Source: Paragordius varius | Lineage: Eukaryota; Nematomorpha | Direction of reading: 5' to 3' | Assembly (NCBI GenBank): GCA_964247055.1 | Contig: OZ176057.1 | Span: 5,890,001 to 5,954,000, forward strand | Length of the DNA stretch: 64,000 nucleotides | Shown here: positions 10,993 to 23,200 of the stretch, one piece after another | Layout of the letters: every line of letters starts with the position of its first letter | Position numbering within the stretch: position 1 is the stretch's first letter | Translations under genes and position numbers: made by a program | The notes under the pieces: model-generated | Database searches by the model: none | Seen by the model: the letters and a program-made list of their open reading frames with translations, nothing else | What the model was told of the DNA's origin: nothing

Positions 10993-11253
10993 CAGTGAAA
11001 ACTCAAATTATACGGATGGACAAGACTTGAAAATATAGAGATAAATATTTTTGTTTAAAAGACAACCCCATACTTTTTAAAACCTTAATTTATCGTATAA
11101 TTATCATTAAATTACAATGGTAAAATACATGATTTATTGTGTTACCAATATACATCTCTATTTTATTTATGTATAAAAAATCAAGATTTGTAGAAAAAAA
11201 CATTTGTCTTTATATTTTTACGTTTAGTCCATATAATTCCACAATTTTTACTG
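10993..11253. mobile_element. M1 MITE
   Basis: The left end is CAGTGAAAACTCAAATTATA and the right end is CACAATTTTTACTG, with TA on both sides. Confidence 0.75.
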
Positions 11254-11317
11254 TATATATATGATTTGATTAATAAATGATATTATTCTTTTAAGTACTA
11301 ATCTAGGCCACAATACA

Positions 11318-11603
11318 TATAGTAAAAATTAAAATTTTACGGACAAAATTTGAAAATATAAATAAAAATATATTTTACAAAAGACAACCATACTTTTTTA
11401 ATCATGATTTTATAAATATAACTCGTTGTTTACAAAGTATTATATAGAAATATAAATTGGTAACACAATTAATTATGTATTTTGCCATTTTAATTAAATT
11501 TTTTTTATTAGGATAAATCATGGTTTAAAAAAGTATGGTTGTCTTTTGAAAAAAAGTTGTCTTTATATTATTACATTTTGTCCATCCGTATAATTTCCAT
11601 ATT

Positions 11604-11614
<11 letters not shown>
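11318..11614. mobile_element. M1 MITE
   Basis: The left end is TAGTAAAAATTAAAATTTTA. The right end is TTTTGTCCATCCGTATAATT, running into a (TA)n tract of about 45 bp. Confidence 0.7.
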
Positions 11615-11644
<30 letters not shown>

Positions 11645-11659
11645 TAACACATTTAGTTA

Positions 11660-11905
11660 CCTATTTTATAATTGTTAATAAATATTTTATATATGGGAAA
11701 ATTTAGATTTAAAAGAGTATGATTGGTTGTTGTCTTTTAGAAAAAAAACATTTGTCTTTAAATTTTTAAGCTTGTCCGTTAATTACAGTGTTTACTGTAT
11801 ATGGCGTAATCTGAGTTTTATGGAGTAAATTAAAATTATACAGACAAAACGTAAATATGTATAAACACAGGTTTTTTTTACAAAACCCAACGGTAATTTT
11901 GATTT
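11660..11905. mobile_element. M1 MITE fragments
   Basis: A right-end half closes in AGTGTTTACTG near 11797. It is followed by a separate left-end fragment (GAGTAAATTAAAATTATACA) that is cut by the next M3 element. Confidence 0.55.
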
Positions 11906-12475
11906 TTTTAACACTTCGATTCTAATTCGGGTATCTAAATATTCCAGTGTAAATTTGAGTTAGGATTTTCAAAAAACTAATGAAGGAAACGGTCCCAATT
12001 CAAATTTATGCTTCTATCCTAAAAAAATATATAAATATGCCAAAATATCCCAAAAAAATTTGTTTTGTAAAAAAAGTTTCATGTCCAACTACTTTGACGC
12101 CATTTTTATTTCGTAATATTTTTGCAAAATATCGTCTTCATAATATTCAGCGTATATTTAAAGCCAATTTTTTATTTAAATAATAAGTAACATAGATAAA
12201 AATAGAAGCTGTTTAATTTTTATATATTTCAATTTTACCATTGCATGCATGTCACGTTGAGTAAATTTTTACCTTTCGGTTTTAGCTTAAAATAAGTAAT
12301 ATCAAATATTTTTGAATAAAATTTTTTATATATTTCAGTTTATTAATGTTATATAAGTGCAAGATTTTGCAATGGTTTCGATTCCTTAGATATTTTTAAA
12401 AAAATTCAATGTTATATAGGTCTGGGTATTTAACTACCCCAAATTGAATTGAAGGACTAAAATGAATGTGTATAA
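11906..12475. mobile_element. M3 MITE, copy 2
   Basis: The left end is CACTTCGATTCTAATTCGGG. The right end is GGTATTTAACTACCCC then AAATTGAATTGAAGG. The interior matches copy 1 at CCTTTCGGTTTTAGCTTAAA. A 67-codon ORF inside it is repeat-derived and not a gene. Confidence 0.75.
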
Positions 12476-12479
12476 GTGA

Positions 12480-14141
12480 TAATAAACAATGTATTAAATT
12501 GCAAAGCATGAAAGAGTTTTTATTATTAACACATCAATTATATATTTACAATTATATAATTAAATAGTTTATATTTATAAAAATTAGGGTTTTAGTTTAA
12601 CCACATCTTATTAAAAGCCTTTTTAAAAGAGATCCACTTTTTAAGGTAAAAGGCCCAATAAATTAAATAATAACTTTTGCATATCTTGGTTCCTTGATTT
12701 AATTCCTTAAAGCTGTTCTCAAAATTATGTATATCCAAATCAATATAACAATTTATTGTTTTAGATTGCTTTTCCAGTTTATAATTTTTACTCAAAGCCA
12801 AAACTATTCATGATAGTTAATAACTAATTATGGCAAAACGCGCGGTTTTAATTATAAAAAACTTTTTAATGAAAAAATTGCGTCCATTAGTAAAAGGTTA
12901 TTCCCAAGTTTAGATTTTAACACAAAGAGTAATGCTCGAACTGTGGAAAAATTCCATAAATGTATCAATTATGTGTTGATTATGCACTGAAATTTGATTT
13001 AAACGCCGTTTTCCCATATTGGTTTAAAGATATATTATTTCGATAAATTTTCATAAAAAATGAACATTTACATTTTGCATTTTAATGGTTGCTTATTGCA
13101 TATTTATTTTTTGACCATGGTCATTTGCTAGTAAATTTTCTTTTTTGGATGAGATAGTAGGATTTTATTTTTTAATATATCTTTTAAAAAATATATAATT
13201 AAATATTTGAATATATAATATAATTGATATTTAAAAAAGCTTTACATTTAAGAATATATTAATTGTGATATAAATCCTTCGAAACAAACAATCGAAAATA
13301 TCCAATTAATCCATATATGTGAACCAAAATTAAATGAGAGAACATCTTATAAATGTTCCGATATTAATTTAAGGTTAAACGACAGTGTAAAACAAACTAG
13401 GTAATATTTTATAAAATATAAAGTGTATCAAAAGCCATGTATTTGAGGATACAGAAAGCCTTAAACAGGTGGCAAAATTTATTTATATTATATTGAAAAT
13501 TAATATATATTTGTAACTAATAATTATCAAAATAATCTTACTCTAAAATATGACATTAGCGAAACGCAAGTGTCGTTAGGGCATTATTTACTTATCACCA
13601 ATATCTTACTAGTTAAGTAAGATATTTTATACAATTTTTTTATAGTTTCGATAAAAAAAATTAAAAAGTGGTCATGACCATGGTCATAACTATGATCTGA
13701 CTGGGTGTCTCGGACTTTTACGAAAAAGCAGTCATATGCACAACCCTATTCACAACACTATAGTTGGGGGCAATTTGCAACACAACACAGATGTGTATGG
13801 AAAAAAACAACAAAATGCTGAATAAACAATTGTTTCCTTTCTTTTTTCTGTGTACACTACTGTAGCGTTTCAAATTGCCATACTATAGTGTAAAGTGCAT
13901 ACTAGAGTTTATTCCAAGTTACAATTGGTGTGCAATCTATTGAAGCCTTTGAAATTATTGTAAATATACTCATTGAAAAAGGAGGTCTATAACTACGAGT
14001 GGATTTTTAGCCTATTGACACCGATTATTAAAAAAAAATTTATTTTATTGAAAACGATATTAATAACTCAACTTGCTTATAAAAATTAGAGTTATATAAC
14101 TGGTTTTCATAACCATTACTTTATAGCACATTTTAAACATA
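12480..14141. other. AT-rich intronic/intergenic stretch
   Basis: No gene was seen. Near 13117-13128 and 13677-13693 a GACCATGGTC palindrome recurs. At 13731-13910 there are short CACAACACTATAG / CATACTATAGTG elements that may be ends of a further small transposon. None is good enough to name. Confidence 0.4.
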
Positions 14142-14424
14142 CAGTGAAATCGAAATTACACGGATAAAACGTAAAAATATAATGATAATTTTTTTGAAAC
14201 AACAACCATACTTTTTTGAATCTTCATTTTTCATTATATTATTCAAAACTGTAAAATATATAATAATTTCGTGTGTTACCAAAATATATCTATATTTTAT
14301 ACTTTGCAGTTTAAAACAATGAGTTAATCAAAAAATCAAGATTTAAAAAGTATGGGGTTGTCTTTTAGAAAAAAATATTTGTCTTTATATTTTTACGTTT
14401 TGTCCGTATATTTCAATTTTTACT
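14142..14424. mobile_element. M1 MITE just upstream of a coiled-coil exon
   Basis: The left end is CAGTGAAATCGAAATTACAC. The right end is TTTTTACGTTTTGTCCGTAT then TTTCAATTTTTACT. It ends about 28 bp before exon 14453, so its T-rich right end lies in the acceptor region. Confidence 0.75.
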
Positions 14425-14452
14425 TTATTATAACCTTTGATTCACAAAATAG

Positions 14453-15239
14453 ATTTTGCTAAAAGAATTAGATGATCAAAAATTACGTATTCAGCGGTTA
14501 GAGACGGTGCTTGGAATCAATGCTTTTTCAAATGGTATAATTTACTAATTATTGATTTTATCAATATATACCATTTACACTTTAAATTCACCCTTAACAA
14601 TTAAAATTCACCCTTGAACAATCCGAATTCACCCTTCAACAATACAAATTCACCCTTAAATAAATCAAATTTTTCCTAAATTTGTAAATATAATATTAAA
14701 AAATTAACATAAAACTGAAAAAATTATAAATTATGCTATAAAGAAATAATTATATTACTGATGAGTTTTATTAGCCAGAAAAAACATAATTTACATTTAA
14801 AATTTGAATTGTTTAAGGGTGAATTTGAAGTGTAAAGGTGATTTTAAATTGTTCATGTTTCAATTTGAAGTGTAAATGGTATATTAGTAAATGTTTTATC
14901 CCTTTTTTATTTTCAGATTCAAATAACCAACCCTTGTTAATGTACATAAAACCCTTACTAAACACATCTGTGGCATTCAATAAAAAATTATCGGCTATCG
15001 AATATTATGTGGGAATTTTAACTTATCAGCAAGCTTTATTGCACGATCTTTCGTTGATTGAAAAAATTGATTTGGATACCAAAGTGAGCTTTTATATATT
15101 TTAAGCTATTGTAAAATATTGAAATTATAGACAGATAAAATTTTAAGATGACGTATTTATAATTTACATAAGTCATATAAGATAGATTTCTACTTTTTTA
15201 AAAACCTAACTTTTTCGTAAACAATCTTATATAATTGGA

Positions 15240-15280
<41 letters not shown>

Positions 15281-18200
15281 AAAAAATTGAAATTATATGG
15301 ACAAAAGATAAAAATATAAAGACAAATATTTTTTTCCAAAACACAATCATACTATTAAAATGTGGTTTTTTTAAATATAACTCATTATTTAATATTGCAA
15401 ATTGTGTAGAGATACATATCAAAACCAATTTGATATTTTACAATCGTAAAAAAAGCTTATAGAGGAAAAATTATGGTTTTAAAAAGTATGGTTGTCTTTT
15501 AAAAAATTTATTTTTACGTTTTATTCGTATAATTTCAATTTTTACTGTAATTGTAAATGTTTTCTATTTCATAGTTTTGAATTTAAAAGCAATCAGTTAT
15601 ATTCAAATTAAGATTTAAAAAGTATGGTTATCTTTTGCAAACTTGTCCTTTTTAAGGTTTGGTCGTCCGTATAATATCAAATTTTAATATTATCGCTTTT
15701 TGGAAAGATAAAATCGAACAAACCATAAATATTTATTCCCTCACTAATAATAGGTAGAATATTTATATCGTAGAATTTCTCAAATCAATCAGAGCTTGAG
15801 TTCTTTTGTTAGCAAATTTAATGCTAAAAAACCAATCATAGAAGAATCCCTGAAGCAATCACTTTTCACTGATATCCAACATCAACAAACATTAGATGTC
15901 CAACGGGATGAACTTAAAGATATTACCATGAGTCATTTAAGGGTAAACTGTTTTTTTTAAATGCGCATTAAAAAATGAAATTATAGTGACAAAATAGATG
16001 AAACATAAAGAAACAAAAGTTTTTTTTTCCACAAGCTATGCATTTTTTAAACTTGGTTAAACTCAAAATATGAAATAGCGATGTAAATTGGTAACACAAT
16101 CAAATATATATTTTATATAATTGAATTTTATTTTATATAGAAGACAAAAAGTATAATTCTCTTTAAAAAAATATTTGTTTTTAAATTTTTTTAAGTGAGT
16201 TTGTTAACAATATATCACTATTTTGCAATCAAAATGATGAACGTTTAAATAGATGTGGTCGTCTTTTAAAATAATATTTGTCCTTTAATTTTCGCATTTC
16301 TATGCATATATTTACTGTATAAAGAGCCTTTAATTTGTAATTTAATGTAATTTGTTTTATATAGTTTTGGTAAAATGTTTGCTTCAATTAGATTTCCCAA
16401 AATGTTTCAATACTTGATGTTAAACTTGCTGAGTTGAGTCAAAATATAAAACATCAGCAATCTGAGTTAAATGCGCTGTCCCATCTATCCTGTCAAAATA
16501 ATGGGCGCGAACTTCAAACCAAGATTGATTTGTTGAATCATGAAATCTATGAACCACACTATGGAATTAGATTCCGTGCATAAAAAGTATCCATTTTTAG
16601 CATATTGAGCATGAGATTATATACAGTAAAAAATGAAATTATACAGACAAAATTGAAAAAGTAAACGCAAAATTTTTTTTAAAAAAGCAACCATACTTTT
16701 TTAAACCTTGATAAAATCTACATAAATTATATATGAAAATTCATATTACAGTAAAAAAGAAATATTATACACATTAAATGAAAAAACTAAAACGCCCCCC
16801 ATACTCTTTAGACCTTTTTCCCTACATGTACAGTAAAAGATAAATTATACGGATAAAATGTAAAAAGTAAAAGACTAATTTTTGAAAAGTACAACCTAAC
16901 TTTGTCTACTGTTAAATTTGAAAAGCAAATGGTATATTTACATATTTGTAATATATAATTCAGTAATTGGTCAATAAATACTATTCTTTTCTAACAATAA
17001 ACGATTAATTTTTTAAAAAATTAACCTTAAAAAAATATAATTGTTTTGGCAACAAATATTTGTCTTTTAGTTTAACGTTTTTTTTGTATAATTTCTCTTT
17101 GTACTGCAAAACAACGGGATGATTTAAAGGGATTTTTAAAAAAATTCGTAATTTTTGAGGTTTTTGAAAAAGTACCAGAAAATTGTTTCAACTATTTTAA
17201 CGCTTACAACCCGTTTTACTTAATATTTTCTATAGTCCAGTTTATTTGTATTAATTCTATATATTTGGATTTAGAATTCACAAATTGACTGTATCCTTGC
17301 AAGATACTACAAACAAATTGGAATATCAAAATATAAAAGTAAATTATGGATTAGGCTGAATCAGTATGTTTTAGAATGATATAATGTAATATCAGCAAAT
17401 TAATAATAAATTTATTAATGAATTTTCGTTAGAATCATCTAACTTCTTCGGATAAAGATAAAAATAAAATTAAAATAAAGATACAAATAAAATTATAAAA
17501 TATTTTATAAAAATAAGGATGTGTATTTATTTATAAAGAAATCCGTTACTGGGTTAACACGATTAATTTCTTTTTGTCTGTTAATCAATTTATCTTCCTT
17601 ATTTATATAGTAACTTTCTTTTAATACTCTTCTAGTGTCATTTTTTTCGTTATCTAAAATCTCAACGTTTTCCCAATCAATTTTGTGTCTGTACTTGTGT
17701 GCATGATATGCAAGTGCCGACACATTTACTTTGTTTCTTCTTTCTGCGGCTTTGTGTTCTTTTATTCGAGTATTTATACCTCTTTTTGTCTGTCCAATAT
17801 AAACATCTTCACAATCATTACATTTGACTTTGTAAACTACAGATTTTTCATCTTGTACCTTTCTGGTGTTGTTTAATAATTTATATATGTTATTGAGAGG
17901 TTTAAAAATAATATGGAACTTTGATTTTTATTTGTATCTTTATTTTAATTTTATTTTTATCTTTATTCGAAGAAGTTAGATGATTCTAACGAAAATTCAT
18001 TAATAAATTTATTATTAATTTGCTGATATTACATTATATCATTCTAAAATAAAAGTAAATGTTTAATTTATTTCTTTATATGTAGCAATATCATTATTTT
18101 ACAGAAAAAAAGACAAAAATTAATAACATAAACATAAAAATTTTTTTAAAGGACAATCTTAATTTTAAATTTTTCCTATAAATTATATACAGTTTGATTA

Positions 18201-18685
18201 ATCTTGTTAGAAAGTTATTAATTATTGTAAATTATAATATAACAAAGGGCAGTATTATTATAGTTATTTTTTTCACTTTTTACAATTATTATCCAATAAT
18301 AATTCTTTGCTGCATATGCTATTTGGCAATAATTATTGACTTTTTAGCAATATATACTTACTCTACTGTAATTACAATAATAACTATTGTGCTACCAATA
18401 TACATCGTTATTTCACATTTTGCCAATGAGTTTTATATGGAAAAACTAACTTTAAAAAGATACAGAGGATGTTTTGAAACTAAACACATTTGTCTTTAAT
18501 TTTTAGGTTTTGTCAGTCCTTATAATTTTACTTTTTACCGTATTTTTAACTTAACGCTTAGAAAGTATTGTTGATGCTGAAAAATCAATTCCTTGTCCTT
18601 AAAAATGAACGCTTGCATGAATTATATGCCCTCTATAACTCTTTGAAAGGAGACATGGATAAAATGAGTCAAACTTTACCACATG
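14453..18685 (+). CDS. FReD gene, coiled-coil exons (plus strand)
   Basis: Exons encode the stem of a secreted fibrinogen-related protein. They are 14453-14534 (KELDDQKLRIQRLETVLG), 14917-15083, 15793-15942, 16392 to about 16570, 17275-17338 and 18562-18685. Phases agree at 14534/14917 (phase 1), 15083/15793 (0), 15942/16392 (0), 17338/18562 (0) and 18685/20260 (1). The donor of the 16392 exon was not found, so the chain is incomplete there. Peptides are rich in Leu/Ile at heptad spacing with Gln, Asn, Lys and Glu between (VLLMLKNQFLVLKNERLHEL), as expected of an oligomerising coiled coil. The last exon closes HD and continues into CTMDW of the fibrinogen domain. Introns hold MITEs and a GIY-YIG element. 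Scabrous-like insect proteins share this architecture; that identity is a guess. Confidence 0.65.
14566..14884. mobile_element. M2 MITE
   Basis: The left end ATATACCATTTACACTTTAA is followed by four AATTCACCCTTNAACAAT-type units. The right end has the complementary GGGTGAATTTGAAGTGT units and closes GTAAATGGTATAT. It sits in the 382-bp intron between exons 14534 and 14917 and occupies most of it. Confidence 0.8.
15277..15547. mobile_element. M1 MITE next to (TA)n
   Basis: The left end is TGTAAAAAATTGAAATTATA after a (TA) run at 15244-15276. The right end is TTCGTATAATTTCAATTTTT then ACTG. Confidence 0.7.
15968..16319. mobile_element. M1 MITE, diverged
   Basis: The left end is AAAATGAAATTATAGTGACA and the right end is GCATATATTTACTG. 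The interior has a second GGTCGTCTTTTAAAA block, suggesting a composite of two copies. Confidence 0.5.
16622..17105. mobile_element. cluster of M1 left ends and one right end
   Basis: Three CAGTAAAA starts occur at about 16624, 16751 and 16820. They are followed by a single right end (TTTTTTGTATAATTTCTC, then TTTGTACTG) near 17105. This looks like insertion of copies into each other or tandem left-end duplication. Confidence 0.55.
17345..18049 (-). mobile_element. GIY-YIG mini-element with long inverted ends (Penelope-like relative)
   Basis: The 705-bp insertion is flanked by an 11-bp direct repeat TAAAAGTAAAT at 17334-17344 and 18050-18060. It carries nearly perfect inverted repeats of about 125 bp (17369-17493 and 17925-18049; one clear mismatch). 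A 24-bp extension lies outside the left repeat. Between the repeats, the minus strand encodes only a GIY-YIG endonuclease domain. Penelope-like retroelements end in such a domain and often carry inverted terminal copies, so this is probably a reverse-transcriptase-less derivative. The high similarity of the repeats suggests a young insertion. Confidence 0.7.
17505..17917 (-). CDS. GIY-YIG endonuclease domain
   Basis: An open frame of about 137 codons reads leftward from about 17917 to the stop at 17505. The order is FKPLNNIYKLLNNTRKV, then VVYKVKCNDCEDVYIGQTKR with the VY and YIG halves of the GIY-YIG motif and the CxxC spacing of Penelope-like enzymes. Next come INTRIKEHKAA with the catalytic Arg region, HKIDWENVEIL, and ESYYINKEDKLINRQKEINR containing the conserved Glu and Asn-Arg pair. 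The frame has no visible break. I chose no start codon, since the domain is normally the C-terminus of a larger polyprotein and no RT is present here. Confidence 0.75.
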
Positions 18686-18724
18686 GTATGATTTTTTATC
18701 CTTTAAAATCTTGCTTCAGAGCTT

Positions 18725-18949
18725 TTGGATATTTGAAACCCCTCCCGTAGGTATAGAACCGCTTCGTAAAAACCATCTTTCTTATGTGACATCATTGCAA
18801 TACAATATATTGCACATATCACTCTTTGATTAAAAAATTATAATTAAGGAACTCTATAAATGAAAAGATTTGAATATATGTAGGACCATTTGAATTTTAA
18901 AGTGAAAGTTTATTCATGAAAGCCCCGAGAGTGACCGAGCCGTTTTTTA
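18725..18949. repeat. S190 satellite-like repeat, solo unit
   Basis: The unit shows the family landmarks CCCCTCCCGTAGG, TGTAGGACCATTTGAATTTT and CCCCGAGAGTGACCGAGCCG, in the order seen in the tandem arrays at 55.7-58.1 and 61.5-62.6 kb. Confidence 0.5.
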
Positions 18950-19245
18950 CAGTATAAACTAAAATTATACGGAGAAAACGTATAAATATAAAGACAAATT
19001 TTAAAAGACAAATTTTAAAAGACAACTATACTTTTTTAAACCTTAATTTTTCATATAAAAAACTTTTTTTGAAATTATAAAATATATGATTGATTGTGTT
19101 ACCAGTATACATCTCTAATCCATACACTGCTATTTTTAACAATCATCCAAAAATTTTAAAAATCAAGATTTAAAAAGTATGGTTTTCGTTTAAAAAAATA
19201 TTTGTCTTTATATTTTTACGTTTTGTTCGTATAACACTTTTACTG
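18950..19245. mobile_element. M1 MITE
   Basis: The left end is CAGTATAAACTAAAATTATA. The right end is ACGTTTTGTTCGTATAACAC then TTTTACTG, with TA on both sides. Confidence 0.75.
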
Positions 19246-19600
19246 TAATGTGCTTTAAGTTTAGCACCCGTAAAAAAATAGGGGTTATTAAAAAAATTAT
19301 TGACTTTAAAAAGCAAATTTCGTGAAAATGTGTAGGCCCATTCAATATGAATCCATTTACTTTTTTTTGGTAATTGCACCAAGGATGAATGAGCTATTTT
19401 TTAATTGTCTATCAGTTCCAAAAGAGTGTTAAAATTAATATTTTTAAAGCAATTTTCCGGATATTGCGCAGGGCTATTTAAATTTCTTTTCAGATTAATT
19501 TGATATTTTTGAAGCGTCAAGAGTGACAGAGCATATTTTGAATTACTCCCTCACTTCTGTTCAACCCTCTGAACAAAGAGGTATTTTAATCAAATAACAA
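19246..19600. repeat. S190-like units, mirrored at 45530-45895
   Basis: The segment is matched in reverse complement by 45530-45895. Shared motifs are GTGTAGGCCCATTC, GGTAATTGCACCAAGG, CTATCAGTTCCAAAA, CCGGATATTG and CTGAACAAAGAGGTATT. It is the outer edge of the FReD mirror arm. The -TGTAGGCCCATTCAATATGAA- and -GAGTGACAGAGC- pieces tie it to the S190 repeat family. Confidence 0.75.
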
Positions 19601-19920
19601 TCAAAAATATGATGCATTAAAATTTGATAGTGGTTTTACATTCATCTTTAATTGAACCGAGGGGTGCCATCTTTTTGAAATTGCTCTCAGTTTATCTTTG
19701 CGCCGCTTGAAAAATTGTGCTTTTTAGTTTTTTATGTTTTGATCTGATTTAAATATCATTGTGTTTCGTCTAAATCACGGAGACGCATGACTTTTGATAA
19801 AAATTAATACACAGAAACTTGCTATTATATTTGTACAACATTTGAATGGTTGAACTTTAAAACTATTACTTAGCTTCTGTAATTAAGACTTAGTTTTACA
19901 AATCAGCAAATGTAACGTAT

Positions 19921-20235
19921 ATATACCATTTACAGTTCAAACTCACCCTCGAGCAATCCAAATTCACCCCTGAACAATCCAAATTCACCCCAAAAATAAA
20001 TTATGTATTTTCGAACTAATATAACTCATTATTAATATGAAAGTTTATTATTTTTTCAGTATTTTAATTCAAAACAAAATTTTCATTGTTAAAAAATATA
20101 TAAAAATGTAGGTAATTTTTAATCTTAAAAAGCATATATTTTAATTGAAGGTAAATTTAAATTGTTTGAAGGTGAATTTAAATTGTGGGTGAATTTAAAT
20201 TGTTTAAGGGTGAATTCGAATTGCAAATGGTGCAT
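19921..20235. mobile_element. M2 MITE absent from the mirror arm
   Basis: It begins ATATACCATTTACAGTTCAA with CACCCT units and ends in GGGTGAATTCGAATTGCAAATGGT. It lies immediately before exon 20260. In the minus-strand paralogue the flanks are joined without it (near 45190-45210), so it inserted after the mirror duplication. Confidence 0.8.
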
Positions 20236-20259
20236 TTATATTTTATATTTTTTTTCCAG

Positions 20260-23200
20260 ATTGTACAATGGATTGGAATTATAAGATTTCTGAATATAAA
20301 TCTGGTCTTTATTTAATTAATCCTTTTGCCGTATCAGCTGATACTAATTACAGAATGAATTTAACAGACACAATACGATCCCATTTGGTTCAAGTAATAT
20401 ATTTTATAATAATATAGTATAATTGCAATGTTTTATTATCCAATATCTTGGGATTGATAATGAGTAATAATTTGTTTGAATAAATTAAATTTTTTAATCA
20501 TGTCTCACGGTTTTTATTTAAAAAATGTAATTGTACGAATTATAAACAACAACAATATTCGAATATAATATATAAAACTGGATAAAACTATTTGAGTTTA
20601 ATAATGAAATTTAAACATCAATCAATAAAAATATCTTTCTTTACTTTTACTATGGTTCATATAAATAACAAATATGTACTTAACAATTGTAAATTCTTAT
20701 CTATAATTTTTTCAATATTATTAATACGTTTGTTCCATTTTATATCATTTACAGTTCAAAATTACCCTTAAACAATTCACTCCGAACGATTCAAATTCAC
20801 CTTAAAATAAATTATGTGTTTTTAAATAAAATTACCTATATTTTTAATGTTTAAAAAATTACGTTGAAAATTAATATAATACTGAAAAAATTATATACTA
20901 CGCTATGACAATATAATTCTTATTAATGAGTTATATTAGCTGTTTGAAAACACATAATTTATTAGGGTAATTTTGAATTGTTCGAGGGTGAATTTGAATT
21001 GAAGTGTGGTATATTATTCTTCATCGCAAACATTAGGTTTATTGCGATATGGAAGACATACATGATATAGATACAAAATTCCCTTAAAAAGCAAAATCTC
21101 TTTAAAATTTCAAGGAGAGCAGAACGGACAATAATTTTGAACCCGAAATCACAATACCAAAGATGGGCGGTTGGACTGTCATTCAACGTAGAACGAAAGG
21201 GAACACTAATTTTACACGAACCTGGAGGGATTATAAAAATGGTTTTGGAAATTTGAATGGTATTTCCCATATTTTTTTTTGAAAAATTTCATTCTCAATT
21301 TTTTATGGTTATCTAATTAGTACACATTAAAAATTGGTATTATACAGACAAAATGTAAAAACATAAAAGCAGATCTTTTTTAAAAAGACAACCATACCCT
21401 TAGTTATAAAAATACAACCAACTAATTGTTTTAAATTTCAAAGTAATGAGAAGTAATTTATATTGTTGGTAACACAATCATTCATATACTTTTCAATTGT
21501 AATTTTATTATTTATATATGAATAGTTGAGTATGGTTGTTTTTTGGAAAATATATATATTTATCTTTGTGTAATAACTTTTGTCTGTATAATTTTAATTA
21601 TTACTGTATATTTTATATTTTTGATTTAGGTGTGGTGGGTATTTTATTGCAGTTTTTTTTTCTTAAATTTCAGGTGACTTTTGGTTAGGCAATGACATAA
21701 TACATCAAATAACACGTAATCAAGCCAATGAATTGATTTTTCCTGAAAAAACGTTTGGGAAGAGAACGAAAATTGTCAATCTAAAAGACTCATCAAGCAA
21801 GGGTTCTCAAACACAAAAAGAAGTCATAAGCAAGAAAAAATATTATTTGTTAAGGATAGATATGTGGAATGCCTCATCAGCACACCTAAGAGCTGAATAC
21901 ATGCATTTTAAAATTGGTTCAGAGTATCAAGGTTACCCATTACATTTAACAGCTGCTTTTCTACAGCAGAAATCCAATAATAATCCCCTCATGTCCAATT
22001 TAACTTCCAAAATAGATGATAATTACTTGTTCGATAAAAATGTCACAAGAAAATTTGACAAATATATAAATTCTTCATACAGAAAAGAAAATAATGTAGA
22101 AAGCAATAATATAATGAAACGGGACAGTGTTTCTAACGTTAATAAAAACATTAACTCAAATCTACAAGAAAAACATCATTCTAAAATCGACAATGATGGC
22201 GATAAAATCATTTATATTTCGGATTGTTTGATGGAGAATCACAATGGATTTCGATTCAGCACGATAGATCGGTAAACAATAATATAATTTAATTGAGTAT
22301 TTTTTTGGGGAGGGGGGGGGAAGGTTAGTTAAAAAAAGCTTATTAAAGGAAAGTTTAAAATACGTAATTATTAGCGTGGAAAAGTTTTTTAACAAAAACA
22401 TACTCTGATATATTAGTATGTGTTAACAGTAAAAAAAAATAATGTACACAAATGTAAAAGAGAAAGAAGCAAATAACAATAAAAAACATTGGTTGTCTTT
22501 TGAAAACAAATAGTATTTATATTATTACATTTTGTCCGTATATTTACAATTTTTACTGTATATTTTTGAGTCTAGTTTTTTATTTTACAATGGCTGAATT
22601 ATTTTGAGAGTGTTACTAATTTACATATCTAGTCCTCCATCAAGGTTTAAAATATGTTCCTTTTAAAATGTTTTGTCTATATAATTTCATTTTTACCATA
22701 TATTATATGTTTATAATATAAATGCTTACAATATATACATTAAAATTTGAATTTAAATATAAACATTAAGACAAATATTTTTTTCGAAAGACAATACGTT
22801 TCAACCTTTTATATAAATTGATTAATTACAATTTAAAGAACATAATTAATTAGGGTTACCAATAAACTTTTCTATTTTACATAAAAAATTAAGTAAAAAA
22901 AGGCACAGCGGTTTATTAAGAAAAAATATGGTTGCCATACTTTTACTGTCCGTATAATTATATTTTGCTCTATATTTGAGAGTGATTTTCATATCTAGTC
23001 TTCCACCATCAAGATTTATATGGTCTTTTTAAAATATCCATATAATTTTATTTTTTATGTAATGCTTTGTATACTTTGTGTTCGCCGTATAATTTAAATT
23101 TTTACTGTACTCTTTTTTACTAACTTTTTTTCTTAGCGATCAAGATGGTAGTTCGGTTGATTGTGCAAAGTATTATTCAGGAGGTTGGTGGTATTCTCAT

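Noticed and set aside
18194-18499. 101-codon very hydrophobic ORF
   Set aside because: It sits in the remains of an M1 MITE and AT-rich intron. The hydrophobicity follows from T-rich codons, and there is no conserved pattern.
20962-21270. 102-codon minus-strand ORF
   Set aside because: It is the antisense shadow of the FReD exon 21037-21259.
22305-22322. G-rich run after the FReD exon as a quadruplex or regulatory signal
   Set aside because: It is a single short purine run, not conserved in the mirror arm (where it reads as short T/C runs).
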